Source of the DNA: Onthomonas sp964456525
GTDB taxonomy: Bacteria > Bacillota > Clostridia > Oscillospirales > Oscillospiraceae
Length of the DNA: 64,000 bases
Assembly: GCA_964456525.1 (NCBI GenBank)
Contig: CAYWAP010000005.1
Span: 1-64,000 of the forward strand
Reading direction: 5' to 3'
Under the pieces are notes generated by a model. That model was not told the DNA's origin, did no database searches, and worked only from the letters and a program-made list of their open reading frames with translations. This document shows positions 36,101 to 44,151 of the stretch, one piece after another (position 1 is the stretch's first letter; each line of letters begins with the position of its first letter). The position numbers and the translations under genes are program-made.

Positions 36101-37518
36101 TGATGAACGCCATTTCGGGCAAAAATCCTCTGATCCTGAAGCTGGATGAGAGCGATGCCCTGGGTTCGCTGCGCATCCGCGTCCGCTCCTTTGTGGAGAC
36201 GGTGTCCATGCGCCGCCGCCAAAATAAGGAAACCGAGGTACGGGAACTCCAAGACCCCTATCCTGTCAAATTCACCAGGGAGAGCCGGAAGGAAAGAATT
36301 GTTCTGGTTCCCAACACTTCCCACGCCTTCAGCCGCATCATGGCCGCCGCCTTCCAGCACCAGAACATTCGCGCCGTGCCCCTGGACATCGGCCGGGAGG
36401 AAGCCATCCGTCTGGGCAAGCGCTATGTTCACAACGATATCTGTTTCCCGGCGCAGATCGTCATCGGGGAGGCCCTGGCCGCCCTGCGCAGCGGCAAATA
36501 CGACGGCCATGAAGTCGCCATCGGCATGGGCAAGTACATCGGCGACTGCCGCCTGACCCATTACAGCGCCCTGCTCCGAAAGGCCCTGGACGACGCCGGT
36601 TATTCGGACGTCCCCATCCTGACCAATGACGATGCGGACTCCCACCACCTGCATCCGGGATTCAAGATGAATCTGACGACCTCGATGCTCATCGCCTTTA
36701 CCCTGCCGATGATCGACGTTTATGAGGAACTGCTGCGCAAAATGCGCCCCTATGAACTGGTTCCCGGCAGCGCCAACGCCGCTTTTGAGAAGGCCATGGA
36801 CGCCCTCATTCAGGGGATGGCGCACGGAATTGCCGGCGCCCGCAGCGGCTTCAGCAGAGGGATTGATATGATGCGCGCCGTCCGGTATGACCGCTCTCAG
36901 CCCCGGCCCCGGGTGCTGATCGTGGGCGAGTACCTGCTGAACTTCCACCCCGGCGCCAACCACGACATCGAGGACTATCTGGAGCGCAACGGATTTGAGA
37001 TCATCGAGGCGCGCATGACTGACGTCATCCGCAAGACCTACTTCTACAAGGACGCGCAGGTGAAGGAATATCATCTGGATAAGCCCATGAAGGAGAAAAT
37101 CTGGTATCGAACGGCTGACGAGGCGTTCAACGCGGCCCACAACGTCACAGACGCCATCGCCAAAAAGCATCCCCTGTACACACCGGCCACCCGTATGCAG
37201 GATTTGGTCAGCGCCAGCGACTCCATCATTCACCACACCTTTGACGCCGGTGAGGGCGTGCTGATTCCGGGGGAAATCCTTCACCACGCTGCCCGCGGCT
37301 GCCGTGCGTTCATCATCCTCCAGCCCTTTGGCTGTCTCCCCAACCACGTCGTGGGGCGCGGCATTTCCAAACGTCTGAAAGAGCTCTATCCCGACGCGCA
37401 AATTTTGCCGCTGGACTACGACCCCGACGTCAGCTTTGCCAACATCGAAAACCGCCTGCAAATGCTGATTATGAGTGAAAAAAGCCGCACTCAAACAGCG
37501 GAACCTGCGCCGGTGTAA
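33121..37518 (+). CDS. Giant 2-hydroxyacyl-CoA dehydratase activase / dehydratase-like fusion
   Basis: The 1465-aa protein joins two BadF/BadG/BcrA/BcrD activase (ASKHA ATPase) domains (about 8-265 and 340-600), a DUF2229-type segment (about 660-870) and a C-terminal HgdB-like dehydratase-related region. Activases use ATP to inject an electron from a [4Fe-4S] cluster. The first repeat has GIDVGSTT and both cluster cysteines (Cys137 in GSCAGGTGAF, Cys176 in SGRCGVFA). The second has GIDAGSTTSK, NEACSSGCGSF and SRCTVFMN. Between them and the C-terminus lies CPFCGNHC; CFPA motifs occur twice. Similar fusions are widespread in Clostridia without known substrate. AGGAG precedes the ATG. Confidence 0.92.
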   Translation: MVNSNSALRLGIDVGSTTVKVVVLDPASNEVLFSRYQRHHAEQAATARELLQEVLSTFPDTPFRAAVCGSGGKPIADCIGAHYIQEVVANSAAVRKLYPEARTAIELGGQDAKIIFFYYDKTAGHLVTSDMRMNGSCAGGTGAFIDEIAALLKTPTEAFEALAAKGTTLYSISGRCGVFAKTDIQTILNQGGRREDIALSSFHAIAKQTIGGLAQGLEIHPPVIFEGGPLTFNPTLVKVFAKRLNLREEEIIRPVNPDTIVAEGAALAIDELFPVEQDTDDLFDLQRANTLLENGVTEDSSSEPGTVQRYFERDEDCQAWRKRHAPPPLAQPHTVPGEPLRVYIGIDAGSTTSKLVLLDEEERVIDRFYANNQGDPIRVVKQGLMQLHEKYRKAGIELEVLGLGTTGYGEMMLGAAYGADYHTVETVAHAAAAQHYVPDVSFVLDIGGQDMKAIWISDRIVTNMTLNEACSSGCGSFLENFATSLGIPVDQIAEAAFRAEHPANLGSRCTVFMNSTIITEQKNGRNPDEIMAGLCRSIIQNVFTKVVRIPNTDALGKKVVVQGGTFKNDAVLRALEQYLGVEVTRAPYPGEMGCIGAALLTKRQVEDEGYPDGKSHFIGWDALPDFDYIQKDNLPCPFCGNHCRRTIVTFSNGRSWITGNRCERGEILGNPREESVRSQLKARKQDTVPNLFALREKLLFQDYDYPKLLPEKNVVIGLPRVLAFWETMPFWTTFWRALGFRVRISDKSSRRLYESGLSAVTSDTVCFPAKLVHGHIRNLAQKKVDRIFMPSITTVTSENTETTSESMCAVVKGYPIVIRNSDSPEQRWGIPFDAPLFHWYKVKDRNRQLTEYMHDTFGIAADLTREAVKAADAAQSQYETALKAAGQEVLDEVTRKGTYAVILAARPYQNDALVNHNLPELFTQLGIPVLTADSLPMVTNVDLSRSRLDIVNNYHARMLSSAILAAENENLEYVQLVSFGCGHDAYLSDEIIRLMNAISGKNPLILKLDESDALGSLRIRVRSFVETVSMRRRQNKETEVRELQDPYPVKFTRESRKERIVLVPNTSHAFSRIMAAAFQHQNIRAVPLDIGREEAIRLGKRYVHNDICFPAQIVIGEALAALRSGKYDGHEVAIGMGKYIGDCRLTHYSALLRKALDDAGYSDVPILTNDDADSHHLHPGFKMNLTTSMLIAFTLPMIDVYEELLRKMRPYELVPGSANAAFEKAMDALIQGMAHGIAGARSGFSRGIDMMRAVRYDRSQPRPRVLIVGEYLLNFHPGANHDIEDYLERNGFEIIEARMTDVIRKTYFYKDAQVKEYHLDKPMKEKIWYRTADEAFNAAHNVTDAIAKKHPLYTPATRMQDLVSASDSIIHHTFDAGEGVLIPGEILHHAARGCRAFIILQPFGCLPNHVVGRGISKRLKELYPDAQILPLDYDPDVSFANIENRLQMLIMSEKSRTQTAEPAPV

Positions 37519-37574
37519 TCTCCGGCGGGACAAATTTACCGTTTATGAATTTCCAAACGAGAGGAGCATCCAGA

Positions 37575-38204
37575 ATGGATTCACAATTTCAACGCATGAT
37601 AGAGGGCCGGCTCTACGATCCCGGCGACGAAGCCATTTTGTCTGAACAGACCAGTTATCTGGACACCCTATATGAGTTCAACGCCACCCGCCCCTCCGAG
37701 GGGGAGAGGCGGAACCGGCTGCTCCATGAAATGCTGGGCAGCTGCGGCGAGGGCTGCTACATTGAGCCGCCCTTTCACGCCAACTGGGGCGGCAAACATG
37801 TGTTCTTTGGCCGCAGAATCTATGCCAATTCCAATCTGACCATGGTGGACGACGGCAATATCTACGTGGGAGACGCCGTCATGTTTGGCCCCAATGTCAC
37901 CGTTGCCACCGCCGGTCATCCGGTGGAGCCCCATCTGCGCGCAAGGGGCATTCAATTTAACGCCGACGTTCACATCGGAAACAACGTCTGGATTGGGGCA
38001 GGCGCTGTGATTCTTCCCGGCGTCACCATCGGGGACAATTCTGTCATCGGGGCAGGCAGCGTGGTCACGAAAGACATTCCCCCGGACGTGGTGGCGGTGG
38101 GCAACCCCTGCCGCGTCCTGCGCCCCATCGGGGAACGGGACCGGGAGGTTTACTTCCGCGGGAAGAAAATCGACTTGGAAATTCCCGATGAGGAACAGGT
38201 ATAA
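37575..38204 (+). CDS. Sugar O-acetyltransferase (maltose/galactoside type)
   Basis: The 209-aa protein has the N-terminal Mac/helical region (MIEGRLYDPGDEAILSEQ) and a left-handed beta helix with hexapeptide repeats (VHIGNNVWIGAGAVILPGV). The catalytic histidine is in TAGHPVEP. Members acetylate maltose, galactosides or similar sugars using acetyl-CoA, usually as a detoxification step. GAGAGGAG precedes the ATG at 37575. It follows the activase gene by 56 bp. Confidence 0.93.
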   Translation: MDSQFQRMIEGRLYDPGDEAILSEQTSYLDTLYEFNATRPSEGERRNRLLHEMLGSCGEGCYIEPPFHANWGGKHVFFGRRIYANSNLTMVDDGNIYVGDAVMFGPNVTVATAGHPVEPHLRARGIQFNADVHIGNNVWIGAGAVILPGVTIGDNSVIGAGSVVTKDIPPDVVAVGNPCRVLRPIGERDREVYFRGKKIDLEIPDEEQV

Positions 38205-38275
38205 CCCACCCCAAGAGATCTGACACATCCCTTTGACCGGGCGGGTTCCCTGCCTCAAGGCTGTAAAGGGCACTC

Positions 38276-38313
38276 TAACGCAAAAAGGCCGAGTCCTACG
38301 GGACTGGGCCTTT
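38276..38313 (-). terminator. Terminator at the end of the TauE/SafE genes
   Basis: AAAGGCC (38284-38290) pairs with GGCCTTT (38307-38313) with an inner GAGTCC/GGACT stem. Five Ts follow on the minus strand. It sits between convergent genes and may also serve the acetyltransferase. Confidence 0.75.
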
Positions 38314-38349
38314 GATTGCGGGGGCAGCTCCCAACGGCCCCACATCCGC

Positions 38350-38718
38350 TCAGGAGCTGCCCGCTCTCCTGCGAAAGAACGTCAGCAGCCCTGTGACGAT
38401 CAAATATCCGCCAAAAAATTTCCGCAGCACCGAGGGGGCCGCTGCCGCCGCGGCAAGGGAACCGGCAATGGCCGCCGCGCACCCGCAGGCCCCGCCCCAC
38501 AGGGCGCTCTGCCGGTCAATCCGGCCATGTTTCAGGTGGCCGGGCAGGGAGGCCGCCGCCGTGGGCAGAAAGTAGAGCAGATTGACGCCCTGGGCCGCCT
38601 GCTGGGAAAAGCCAGCCCAGAAGGTCAGATAGAGCAGCAGCAGGGTTCCCCCGCCGATGCCGAAGGCGGACAAAATGCCGGTGAGGGCGCCGGCGGCCCA
38701 GTTTAGAAAAGCAGACAT
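38350..38718 (-). CDS. TauE/SafE-type transporter, C-terminal half protein
   Basis: The 122-aa protein starts at an ATG with GGAGGGGTGA directly upstream, inside the 3' end of the preceding gene (16-bp overlap). It has four hydrophobic helices with the family-typical GILSAFGIGGGTLLLLY near the start and PTAAASLPGHLKHG. TauE/SafE proteins export sulfite or organosulfonates and are normally one chain of about 250 aa built from two repeats. Here each repeat is a separate gene, so the pair probably forms a heterodimer. Confidence 0.85.
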   Translation of the reverse strand: MSAFLNWAAGALTGILSAFGIGGGTLLLLYLTFWAGFSQQAAQGVNLLYFLPTAAASLPGHLKHGRIDRQSALWGGACGCAAAIAGSLAAAAAAPSVLRKFFGGYLIVTGLLTFFRRRAGSS

Positions 38719-39062
38719 TTCACCCCTCCATAGATGGTGAGCAGGGCAAACACCCTGCGCAGCAGCGTTCCGCTGATGCGTCCATACCAGCGGCTGCCCA
38801 GCCAGCCGCCCAGTGCGCCGCTGATGAGAAAGGGAAGGGCTGCTCCGAAATCCAGCAGGCCCCGCCACCAATATACGGCGCAGGAGACCGCGCATATGGG
38901 CAGGATGATGGCGACTGAGGTGGCAAACGTCTTTTTCTCCTCCAATTTCACCCATCCCAACAGCAGCGGAACCAGAACCATGCCCCCGCCCGCCCCAAAG
39001 AAACCGTTTGAAAAACCGGCCAGTGCGCCGCTGACGCCGCACTTCCAGGATACACGTGACAA
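38703..39062 (-). CDS. TauE/SafE-type transporter, N-terminal half protein
   Basis: The 119-aa protein has about four helices and the repeat signature GFSNGFFGAGGGMVLVPLLL. The only sensible start is the TTG at 39062; GGGGAGGGA lies just upstream, inside the hairpin of the preceding terminator. It overlaps the second half gene by 16 bp, so translation is coupled. Together the two chains equal one ordinary transporter. Confidence 0.83.
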   Translation of the reverse strand: MSRVSWKCGVSGALAGFSNGFFGAGGGMVLVPLLLGWVKLEEKKTFATSVAIILPICAVSCAVYWWRGLLDFGAALPFLISGALGGWLGSRWYGRISGTLLRRVFALLTIYGGVKCLLF

Positions 39063-39100
39063 AAAAATCCCTCCCCTGTTCAGTTTGAACGGGGGAGGGA
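39061..39100 (-). terminator. Terminator after the VOC gene overlapping the next start site
   Basis: A 15-bp stem with one wobble (39068-39082 and 39086-39100) and a 3-nt loop is followed on the minus strand by seven Ts. The T run directly precedes the TTG of the TauE/SafE gene and the 3' arm contains its GGGGAGGG ribosome site. Confidence 0.85.
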
Positions 39101-39150
39101 TAAACTATGCAGGGGAAGCCACAGGTTTCCCCTGACCGTTCCCGTCCGCC

Positions 39151-39519
39151 TCAGCGGGACGGAACAATTTCGATCCAGTAGCCGTCCGGGTCTGCAATAA
39201 AGTAGATGCCCATAGCGGGATTTTCAAAACAGATGCAGCCCATGTCCTCGTGGAGTTTGTGGGCCGCCGCAAAGTCGTCCACACGGAAGGCCAGATGGAA
39301 CTCACAGTCCCCCAGATTATAGGGCCGGTCATATTCTCGGGTCCAGGTCAGCTCCAGCTCAAACTCAGACTGGTCGTTACCCAGATAGACGATGATATAC
39401 GACCCGTCAGCTGCGGTTTTCCGGCGCTTTTCCTGAAGCCCCAGCGCGTCCTGATAAAAGGCCAGCGAGCGCTCCAGATCAAAAACATTGTAGTTCTCGT
39501 GAATCATTTTAAAGTGCAT
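39151..39519 (-). CDS. VOC family protein (glyoxalase I-like)
   Basis: The 122-aa protein has the paired beta-alpha-beta-beta-beta folds of the vicinal oxygen chelate family. Its start around NYNVFDLERSLAFYQDALGL and end around FIADPDGYWIEIV closely match lactoylglutathione lyase. Metal ligands His7, Glu54, His75 and Glu118 are plausible. It could act on methylglyoxal adducts, but these anaerobes often lack glutathione. Its start overlaps the MBL gene stop by 11 bp. Confidence 0.88.
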   Translation of the reverse strand: MHFKMIHENYNVFDLERSLAFYQDALGLQEKRRKTAADGSYIIVYLGNDQSEFELELTWTREYDRPYNLGDCEFHLAFRVDDFAAAHKLHEDMGCICFENPAMGIYFIADPDGYWIEIVPSR

Positions 39520-40210
39520 AGTGATCCCCCTTTTGTCTCAGCCGGACAATGCGGTCTGCATAGGCGGCCGCCTCTTTCCGACGGCACAGCTCCTCAATAC
39601 ACCGGAATCTGCCCCAAAAATGCATCGGCACCGCCCAGCGGATTTTGCACAGGCGCATATAGTAGTCAAAGCCTTTCCAGCTGTCCTCCCTCTGCCGGGG
39701 GTCCAGCGGCAAAAACGCCACGTCTATCCTGCGCCCCTGTAACGGCCTGGTGTATTCCCGGAACATCCGGGTCATCTCTTCATTTTCCTCTTTTGTACAC
39801 TCGTCCCAGAGCCACCAGTGCAGATCCCCCGCATGGTAGACGGTTCTCCCCCTATGGGCGACCAGATAGGCCACCCCCAGATCGGTGGATGGCAGGGTTT
39901 CCACCTGCACGTCCGGCGGCAGGGACAGCCTTTGCAGCCCGCCCAGACGGTACACCTTCCGGCCCGCAGCGGACTTTGGCACAGGGATTTCCTCTGAGAG
40001 AACATAGGCCGCATCCCTCCACCGGCTTCCGTAGTCGAAAATCGCCGGGTTAAAGTGGTCCGGGTGGCTGTGGCTGGAAAACACAATCAGCGGTTTATCC
40101 ACAGGTTCTGGCAAATCCCCTTTGTAGTAGTCAAAGAGGAAGCAGCAGTCCTCCCATTCCAGGAAGAAGCCGCTGTGGTCGATATAGGTTACGCGAATAT
40201 CATTCGGCAT
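39509..40210 (-). CDS. MBL-fold metallohydrolase (UlaG-like)
   Basis: The 233-aa protein has the metallo-beta-lactamase motif SSHSHPDHFNP near residue 50 and a second metal region around VYHAGDLHWWLW. The overall layout matches the UlaG/YtkL-like group. The substrate is unknown. The ATG at 40210 has only a weak ribosome site (GGGGATGG further upstream); the long open frame upstream is not protein-like. Confidence 0.88.
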   Translation of the reverse strand: MPNDIRVTYIDHSGFFLEWEDCCFLFDYYKGDLPEPVDKPLIVFSSHSHPDHFNPAIFDYGSRWRDAAYVLSEEIPVPKSAAGRKVYRLGGLQRLSLPPDVQVETLPSTDLGVAYLVAHRGRTVYHAGDLHWWLWDECTKEENEEMTRMFREYTRPLQGRRIDVAFLPLDPRQREDSWKGFDYYMRLCKIRWAVPMHFWGRFRCIEELCRRKEAAAYADRIVRLRQKGDHYAL

Positions 40211-40249
40211 CGGAACGCACCATCCCCATCCAATGATACAGGTATAGGA

Positions 40250-40281
40250 CAACGGCGGCCTCAACACAAAGACCGCCGTTG
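40250..40281 (-). terminator. Possible terminator after nfnB
   Basis: A 9-bp perfect stem (40250-40258 and 40273-40281) lies 15 bp past the nfnB stop. No T run follows, so termination is uncertain. Confidence 0.4.
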
Positions 40282-40295
40282 CATCTAAAACCGGA

Positions 40296-41705
40296 TTACT
40301 TGCTCTGAATGTATTGATCGATCGCCGCAGCGGCCTTCTTGCCGGCGCCCATCGCCAGAATGACGGTGGCGGCTCCTGTGACCGCGTCGCCGCCGGCAAA
40401 CACGCCCTCCCGGGTGGTGGAGACGCTGTCCTCTCCCACAACCAGGCATCCGCGGCGATTCGTCTCCAGACCGGGGGTGGTGGAGCGAATCAGCGGGTTG
40501 GGAGACGTGCCCAGGGCCATGATGACGGTGTCAACCTCCAACAGGAACTCGCTGCCGGGGACCTCAATGGGACGGCGGCGGCCAGATGCGTCCGGCTCTC
40601 CCAGCTCCATGCGGACGCACTTCATCGCGGCAACACGGCCGGTGGGCTTGCCGTCCTCGTTGACGCCGCTGATGATCTCCACGGGGTTGCACAGATTTTT
40701 GAATACAATGCCCTCTTCTTTGGCGTGCTCGATCTCCTCGCGGCGGGCGGGCATCTCCGCATCGCTGCGGCGGTAGACGATGTAGACATCCTCAGCCCCC
40801 ATGCGCTTTGCACAGCGGCAGGCGTCCATCGCGACGTTGCCGCCGCCAACCACCGCCACCTTCTTGGATTTCAGGACGGGGGTATCGTATTCCTCCAAAT
40901 AGCCCTTCATCAAGTTGATGCGGGTCAGGTATTCATTGGCGGAGCAGACGCCGGCCAGTCCCTCGCCCGGAATGTTCATAAAGCGGGGCAGTCCGGCGCC
41001 GGTGCCGATAAAGACGGCCTCGAAGCCCATATCTTCCATCAGTTCGTCAATGGACAGGACCCGGCCGATGACCATATCCGTCATGATCTCCACGCCCAGC
41101 GCCTTCAGCTTCTCCACCTCGTCGCCCACAATGTCTTTGGGCAGGCGGAATTCCGGGATACCATAGGCCAGAACGCCGCCGGAGGTGTGAAACGCCTCAA
41201 AAATCGTGACCGCATATCCCAGCTTGGCCAGATCTGCGGCGCAGGTCAGACCGGAGGGGCCGGAACCCACAACCGCCACCTTGTGGCCGTTGGGCGCGGG
41301 CTTTTCCACCTCACCGGTGGCGTGCTCCCGGTGCCAATCCGCCACAAAGCGCTCCAGGCGGCCAATGCCCACAGGCTCCGTCCGAATGCCCCGAACGCAC
41401 AGGCTCTCACACTGGCTCTCCTGGGGACAGACGCGTCCGGAAATGGCGGGCAGCGCGTTTGTCTCTGCAATGACCTGATAGGCCCCTTCCAGATCGCCCT
41501 CCACAATCTTCTGGATAAAGTTCGGGATTTGGACGTTAACCGGGCACCCCTCTACGCAGCGGGGGTTTTTGCAGTTCAGGCAGCGGGCCGCCTCCCCCTG
41601 CGCCATCTCCAGGGTGTAGCCCAGGGCTACCTCTTTGAAGTTCTTGTTACGGACATTGGGCTCCTGCGCGGGCATGGGCGTTTTATTCGGACTCATATTC
41701 GCCAT
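40296..41705 (-). CDS. nfnB: NfnB / NADPH-dependent glutamate synthase-like subunit
   Basis: The 469-aa flavoprotein has an N-terminal [4Fe-4S] domain with CLNCKNPRCVEGCPVNV, an FAD site (VAVVGSGPSGLTCAADLAKLG) and an NAD(P)H site (VAVVGGGNVAMDACRCAKRMG). Such proteins are annotated as glutamate synthase small chain, but next to an NfnA-type gene the pair is more likely the electron-bifurcating NADH-dependent ferredoxin:NADP+ oxidoreductase. AAGGAGG precedes the ATG. It lies 14 bp behind nfnA. Confidence 0.92.
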   Translation of the reverse strand: MANMSPNKTPMPAQEPNVRNKNFKEVALGYTLEMAQGEAARCLNCKNPRCVEGCPVNVQIPNFIQKIVEGDLEGAYQVIAETNALPAISGRVCPQESQCESLCVRGIRTEPVGIGRLERFVADWHREHATGEVEKPAPNGHKVAVVGSGPSGLTCAADLAKLGYAVTIFEAFHTSGGVLAYGIPEFRLPKDIVGDEVEKLKALGVEIMTDMVIGRVLSIDELMEDMGFEAVFIGTGAGLPRFMNIPGEGLAGVCSANEYLTRINLMKGYLEEYDTPVLKSKKVAVVGGGNVAMDACRCAKRMGAEDVYIVYRRSDAEMPARREEIEHAKEEGIVFKNLCNPVEIISGVNEDGKPTGRVAAMKCVRMELGEPDASGRRRPIEVPGSEFLLEVDTVIMALGTSPNPLIRSTTPGLETNRRGCLVVGEDSVSTTREGVFAGGDAVTGAATVILAMGAGKKAAAAIDQYIQSK

Positions 41706-41719
41706 AGTCTCAAACCTCC

Positions 41720-42574
41720 TTACGGAATCAGGTGCTGCGCCAACTTGTCAAAGCGGCACAGGTGGTTGTGCAGCAGCTCTGCTTCCTGTTCGCGGTACAG
41801 GCTGTTGCGGTTCATCAGCTCATCGAAGTCCACTTCATAGCCGTCGAACTCCGGGCCGTCCACGCAGGCAAAGCGCATTTCGCCGCCCACACTCACACGG
41901 CAGCCGCCGCACATCCCGGTTCCGTCAATCATAACGGGGTTCAGGGAAACCTTACAGGGAACGCCAAAGGGCTCTGCGGTCTTGACAACAAATTTCATCA
42001 TGGGGACCGGGCCAATGGCAATAATGACGTCATACTTCTTGCCGCTCTCCAACAGCTCCTGCTCCTTGGTGGTCGTAAAGCCCTTTTCGCCATAGGAGCC
42101 GTCGTCGGTCATGATATAGAAATTGTCGCAGGCGTTGCGGAATTCATCTTCCAGAATCACCAGATCCTTGTTCCGGAAGCCGACGATCACATCGGTCTCC
42201 ACACCGGCATCGTGGAACCCTTTGGCCACCGGATAGGCGATGGCCGTTCCCAGGCCGCCGCCGATGACGCAGGCGGATTTGACGCCCTCCAATTCCGTGG
42301 GTTTTCCCAGCGGCCCGACGAAGTCCAGCAGGTAATCTCCCACCTCCAGCTTGCTCAGCGCGATGGTGGTCAGACCCACCAGCTGGAAAATAATAGTAAC
42401 GGTGCCCTTCTCCCGATCGAAACCGCCGATGGTCAGCGGCAGGCGCTCACCCTTCTCATCAATCCGCAGAATGATGAACTGTCCGGGCTGTGCCTTCCGG
42501 GCCACAAAGGGGGCCTCGATTTCCAGAAGGGTAATCGTCGGGTTGAGCACCTCTTTACGCACGACTTTGAACAC
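41720..42574 (-). CDS. nfnA: NfnA / sulfide dehydrogenase-like FAD/NAD-binding subunit
   Basis: The 284-aa protein has a ferredoxin-reductase FAD domain (residues 1-95), a NAD-binding domain with GGGLGTAIAYPVAKG, and a C-terminal [2Fe-2S] site with GMCGGCRVSV and a later Cys in RFACVDGPEFDG. This matches NfnA/SudB. With NfnB it would couple NADH, ferredoxin and NADPH pools. The start is GTG at 42574, with AAGGAGGAAG directly upstream. Confidence 0.92.
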   Translation of the reverse strand: MFKVVRKEVLNPTITLLEIEAPFVARKAQPGQFIILRIDEKGERLPLTIGGFDREKGTVTIIFQLVGLTTIALSKLEVGDYLLDFVGPLGKPTELEGVKSACVIGGGLGTAIAYPVAKGFHDAGVETDVIVGFRNKDLVILEDEFRNACDNFYIMTDDGSYGEKGFTTTKEQELLESGKKYDVIIAIGPVPMMKFVVKTAEPFGVPCKVSLNPVMIDGTGMCGGCRVSVGGEMRFACVDGPEFDGYEVDFDELMNRNSLYREQEAELLHNHLCRFDKLAQHLIP

Positions 42575-42719
42575 AATACTTCCTCCTTAGTCTAAACCTG
42601 TCGCAGTCGGAAAAGAATCTCCAGGCATCCGCTGGATCACGCCTATGCGTCCCCAACTGCACGGACGCCGGCCTGTATGATTGCAACGCCGCCGGACGGC
42701 CGGGGCGCTCCAAAACCAC

Positions 42720-43895
42720 TCAACTTCCGCCGAGCATGCCGCTTTCCCGGACGGCGCGAACCGCCTCCGCGATTGTTTCCGGGGGCAGAACCAACGCAAA
42801 GCGCACGTGCCCCTCCCCCAGCGAACCGAAGGCAGAACCGGGCGTACACAAGACGCCGCTGCGCTCCAGCAGCTCAAAGCAGAAATCTTCCGATCGCTGG
42901 TAGCCCGCCGGCAAGGGCGCCCAGGCAAACATGCTGCCCTCACTGTCGGGGACATTCCAACCGATGGACCGGAGACCGCCGCACAGCGCATCCCGGCGCT
43001 CCTGATAGGCCTTCCGGCGTCTCTCCACCCCGTCCTGGGGGCCGTTGAGGGCCGCAATGGCGGCGTACTGCACCGGGAAGAAAATGCCGTAGTCGATCTG
43101 GCTGCGCAGTGTGGCCAGTTTTTGCACAATTTCCCGGTTCCCCAGGACGAAGGAAATGCGGCCGCCGGTGAGACAATAGGTCTTGGACAGGGAGTTAAAC
43201 TCCACGCCCACGTCCATGGCCCCTGGAATGGACAGGAAGGAAATTCCCGGCCGGCCGTCATAGACGATCTCCGAATAGGCGTTGTCGTGCAGAACCATCA
43301 CATGATACTTTTGCGCGAAGGCCACCAGTTCCTCGTAAAAGGAGCGGGGCGCGGTCACGCAGACCGGATTGGCCGGATAGGACACCACAATGGCCTTTGC
43401 GGCCCGTGCCACATCCTCCGGAATGGCGCTGAGATCGGGCAAATAGTGGTTTTCCTCCAGCAGATCATAATACACGATCTTTGCCCCCGTGAGCCAGGGG
43501 CCGACTTCAAAAACGGGATAACCGGGATTGGGACACAGAACGATGTCGCCGGGATCGCACAGCGCCCATCCGATGTGGGCAAGGCCCTCCTGGCTGCCAT
43601 TGATGGACGTGATCTGATCCGCTTCCAGCCGGACGCCGTAGCGGCGGTCATACCACCCCTGAACCGCTTCCACCAGTTCGGGCAGATTCCCCAGTGAGTA
43701 TTTAAAATTTGCCGGATCCTGTGTGGCGCGGACAGCGGCCTGCAACACGTGTTCATCCGGCGGAAAATCCGGCGTTCCAACCGAGAGGTTGTACACCGTC
43801 CGGCCCTGGGCCAGCATTTCTCTCCTCTTTTTCTCCAGCACATTAAAAATTCCGGGCTGGAAGGTATCCATTCGGGACGCGAATTTGAGTTCCAT
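42720..43895 (-). CDS. Class I/II aminotransferase, LL-diaminopimelate aminotransferase-like
   Basis: The 391-aa PLP enzyme resembles the DapL/aspartate aminotransferase group: NLSVGTPDFPP, SYPANPVCVTA, HDNAYSEIVYDG and NSLSKTYCLTGGR with the Schiff-base lysine. DapL usually reads TGWR at the last motif; here it is TGGR, so the substrate may differ. The ribosome site GGGGAG is far (14 bases) from the ATG. It leads the nfnA-nfnB genes on the same strand at 145 bp distance. Confidence 0.85.
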   Translation of the reverse strand: MELKFASRMDTFQPGIFNVLEKKRREMLAQGRTVYNLSVGTPDFPPDEHVLQAAVRATQDPANFKYSLGNLPELVEAVQGWYDRRYGVRLEADQITSINGSQEGLAHIGWALCDPGDIVLCPNPGYPVFEVGPWLTGAKIVYYDLLEENHYLPDLSAIPEDVARAAKAIVVSYPANPVCVTAPRSFYEELVAFAQKYHVMVLHDNAYSEIVYDGRPGISFLSIPGAMDVGVEFNSLSKTYCLTGGRISFVLGNREIVQKLATLRSQIDYGIFFPVQYAAIAALNGPQDGVERRRKAYQERRDALCGGLRSIGWNVPDSEGSMFAWAPLPAGYQRSEDFCFELLERSGVLCTPGSAFGSLGEGHVRFALVLPPETIAEAVRAVRESGMLGGS

Positions 43896-44034
43896 AGCTT
43901 GAAATAGCGCTCCCCTTTCTCTCGAAAATCTTTGGCCGCAAACAGCCCCAAGCGCTCACCGGCTTGCACCGGCGGCAATTTCCCGTCAGGGTCAAGAGCG
44001 GGCGAAGGGCTTCTCCTGTCACAGTCATAACACA

Positions 44035-44063
44035 ATTATAAACCCCCCACTTTTGGATTGCAA
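44035..44063 (-). promoter_or_regulatory. Promoter of the 43895 aminotransferase
   Basis: TTGCAA (44063-44058) and a perfect TATAAT (44040-44035) are 17 nt apart on the minus strand; the leader is about 130 nt. Confidence 0.8.
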
Positions 44064-44151
44064 GCGGGTTCGGCCAAAAAACCGGTTTTATCTGCACCGG
44101 CGCTGTGGCCTCCTCTTGCGCCCTGCAAAAGGGGCGCCTTCCTCTGCTCCA

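Noticed and set aside
38719..39042. N-terminal extension of the second TauE/SafE half gene
   Set aside because: The upstream part of that frame overlaps the first half gene and is not hydrophobic; the real start has its own strong ribosome site at 38718.
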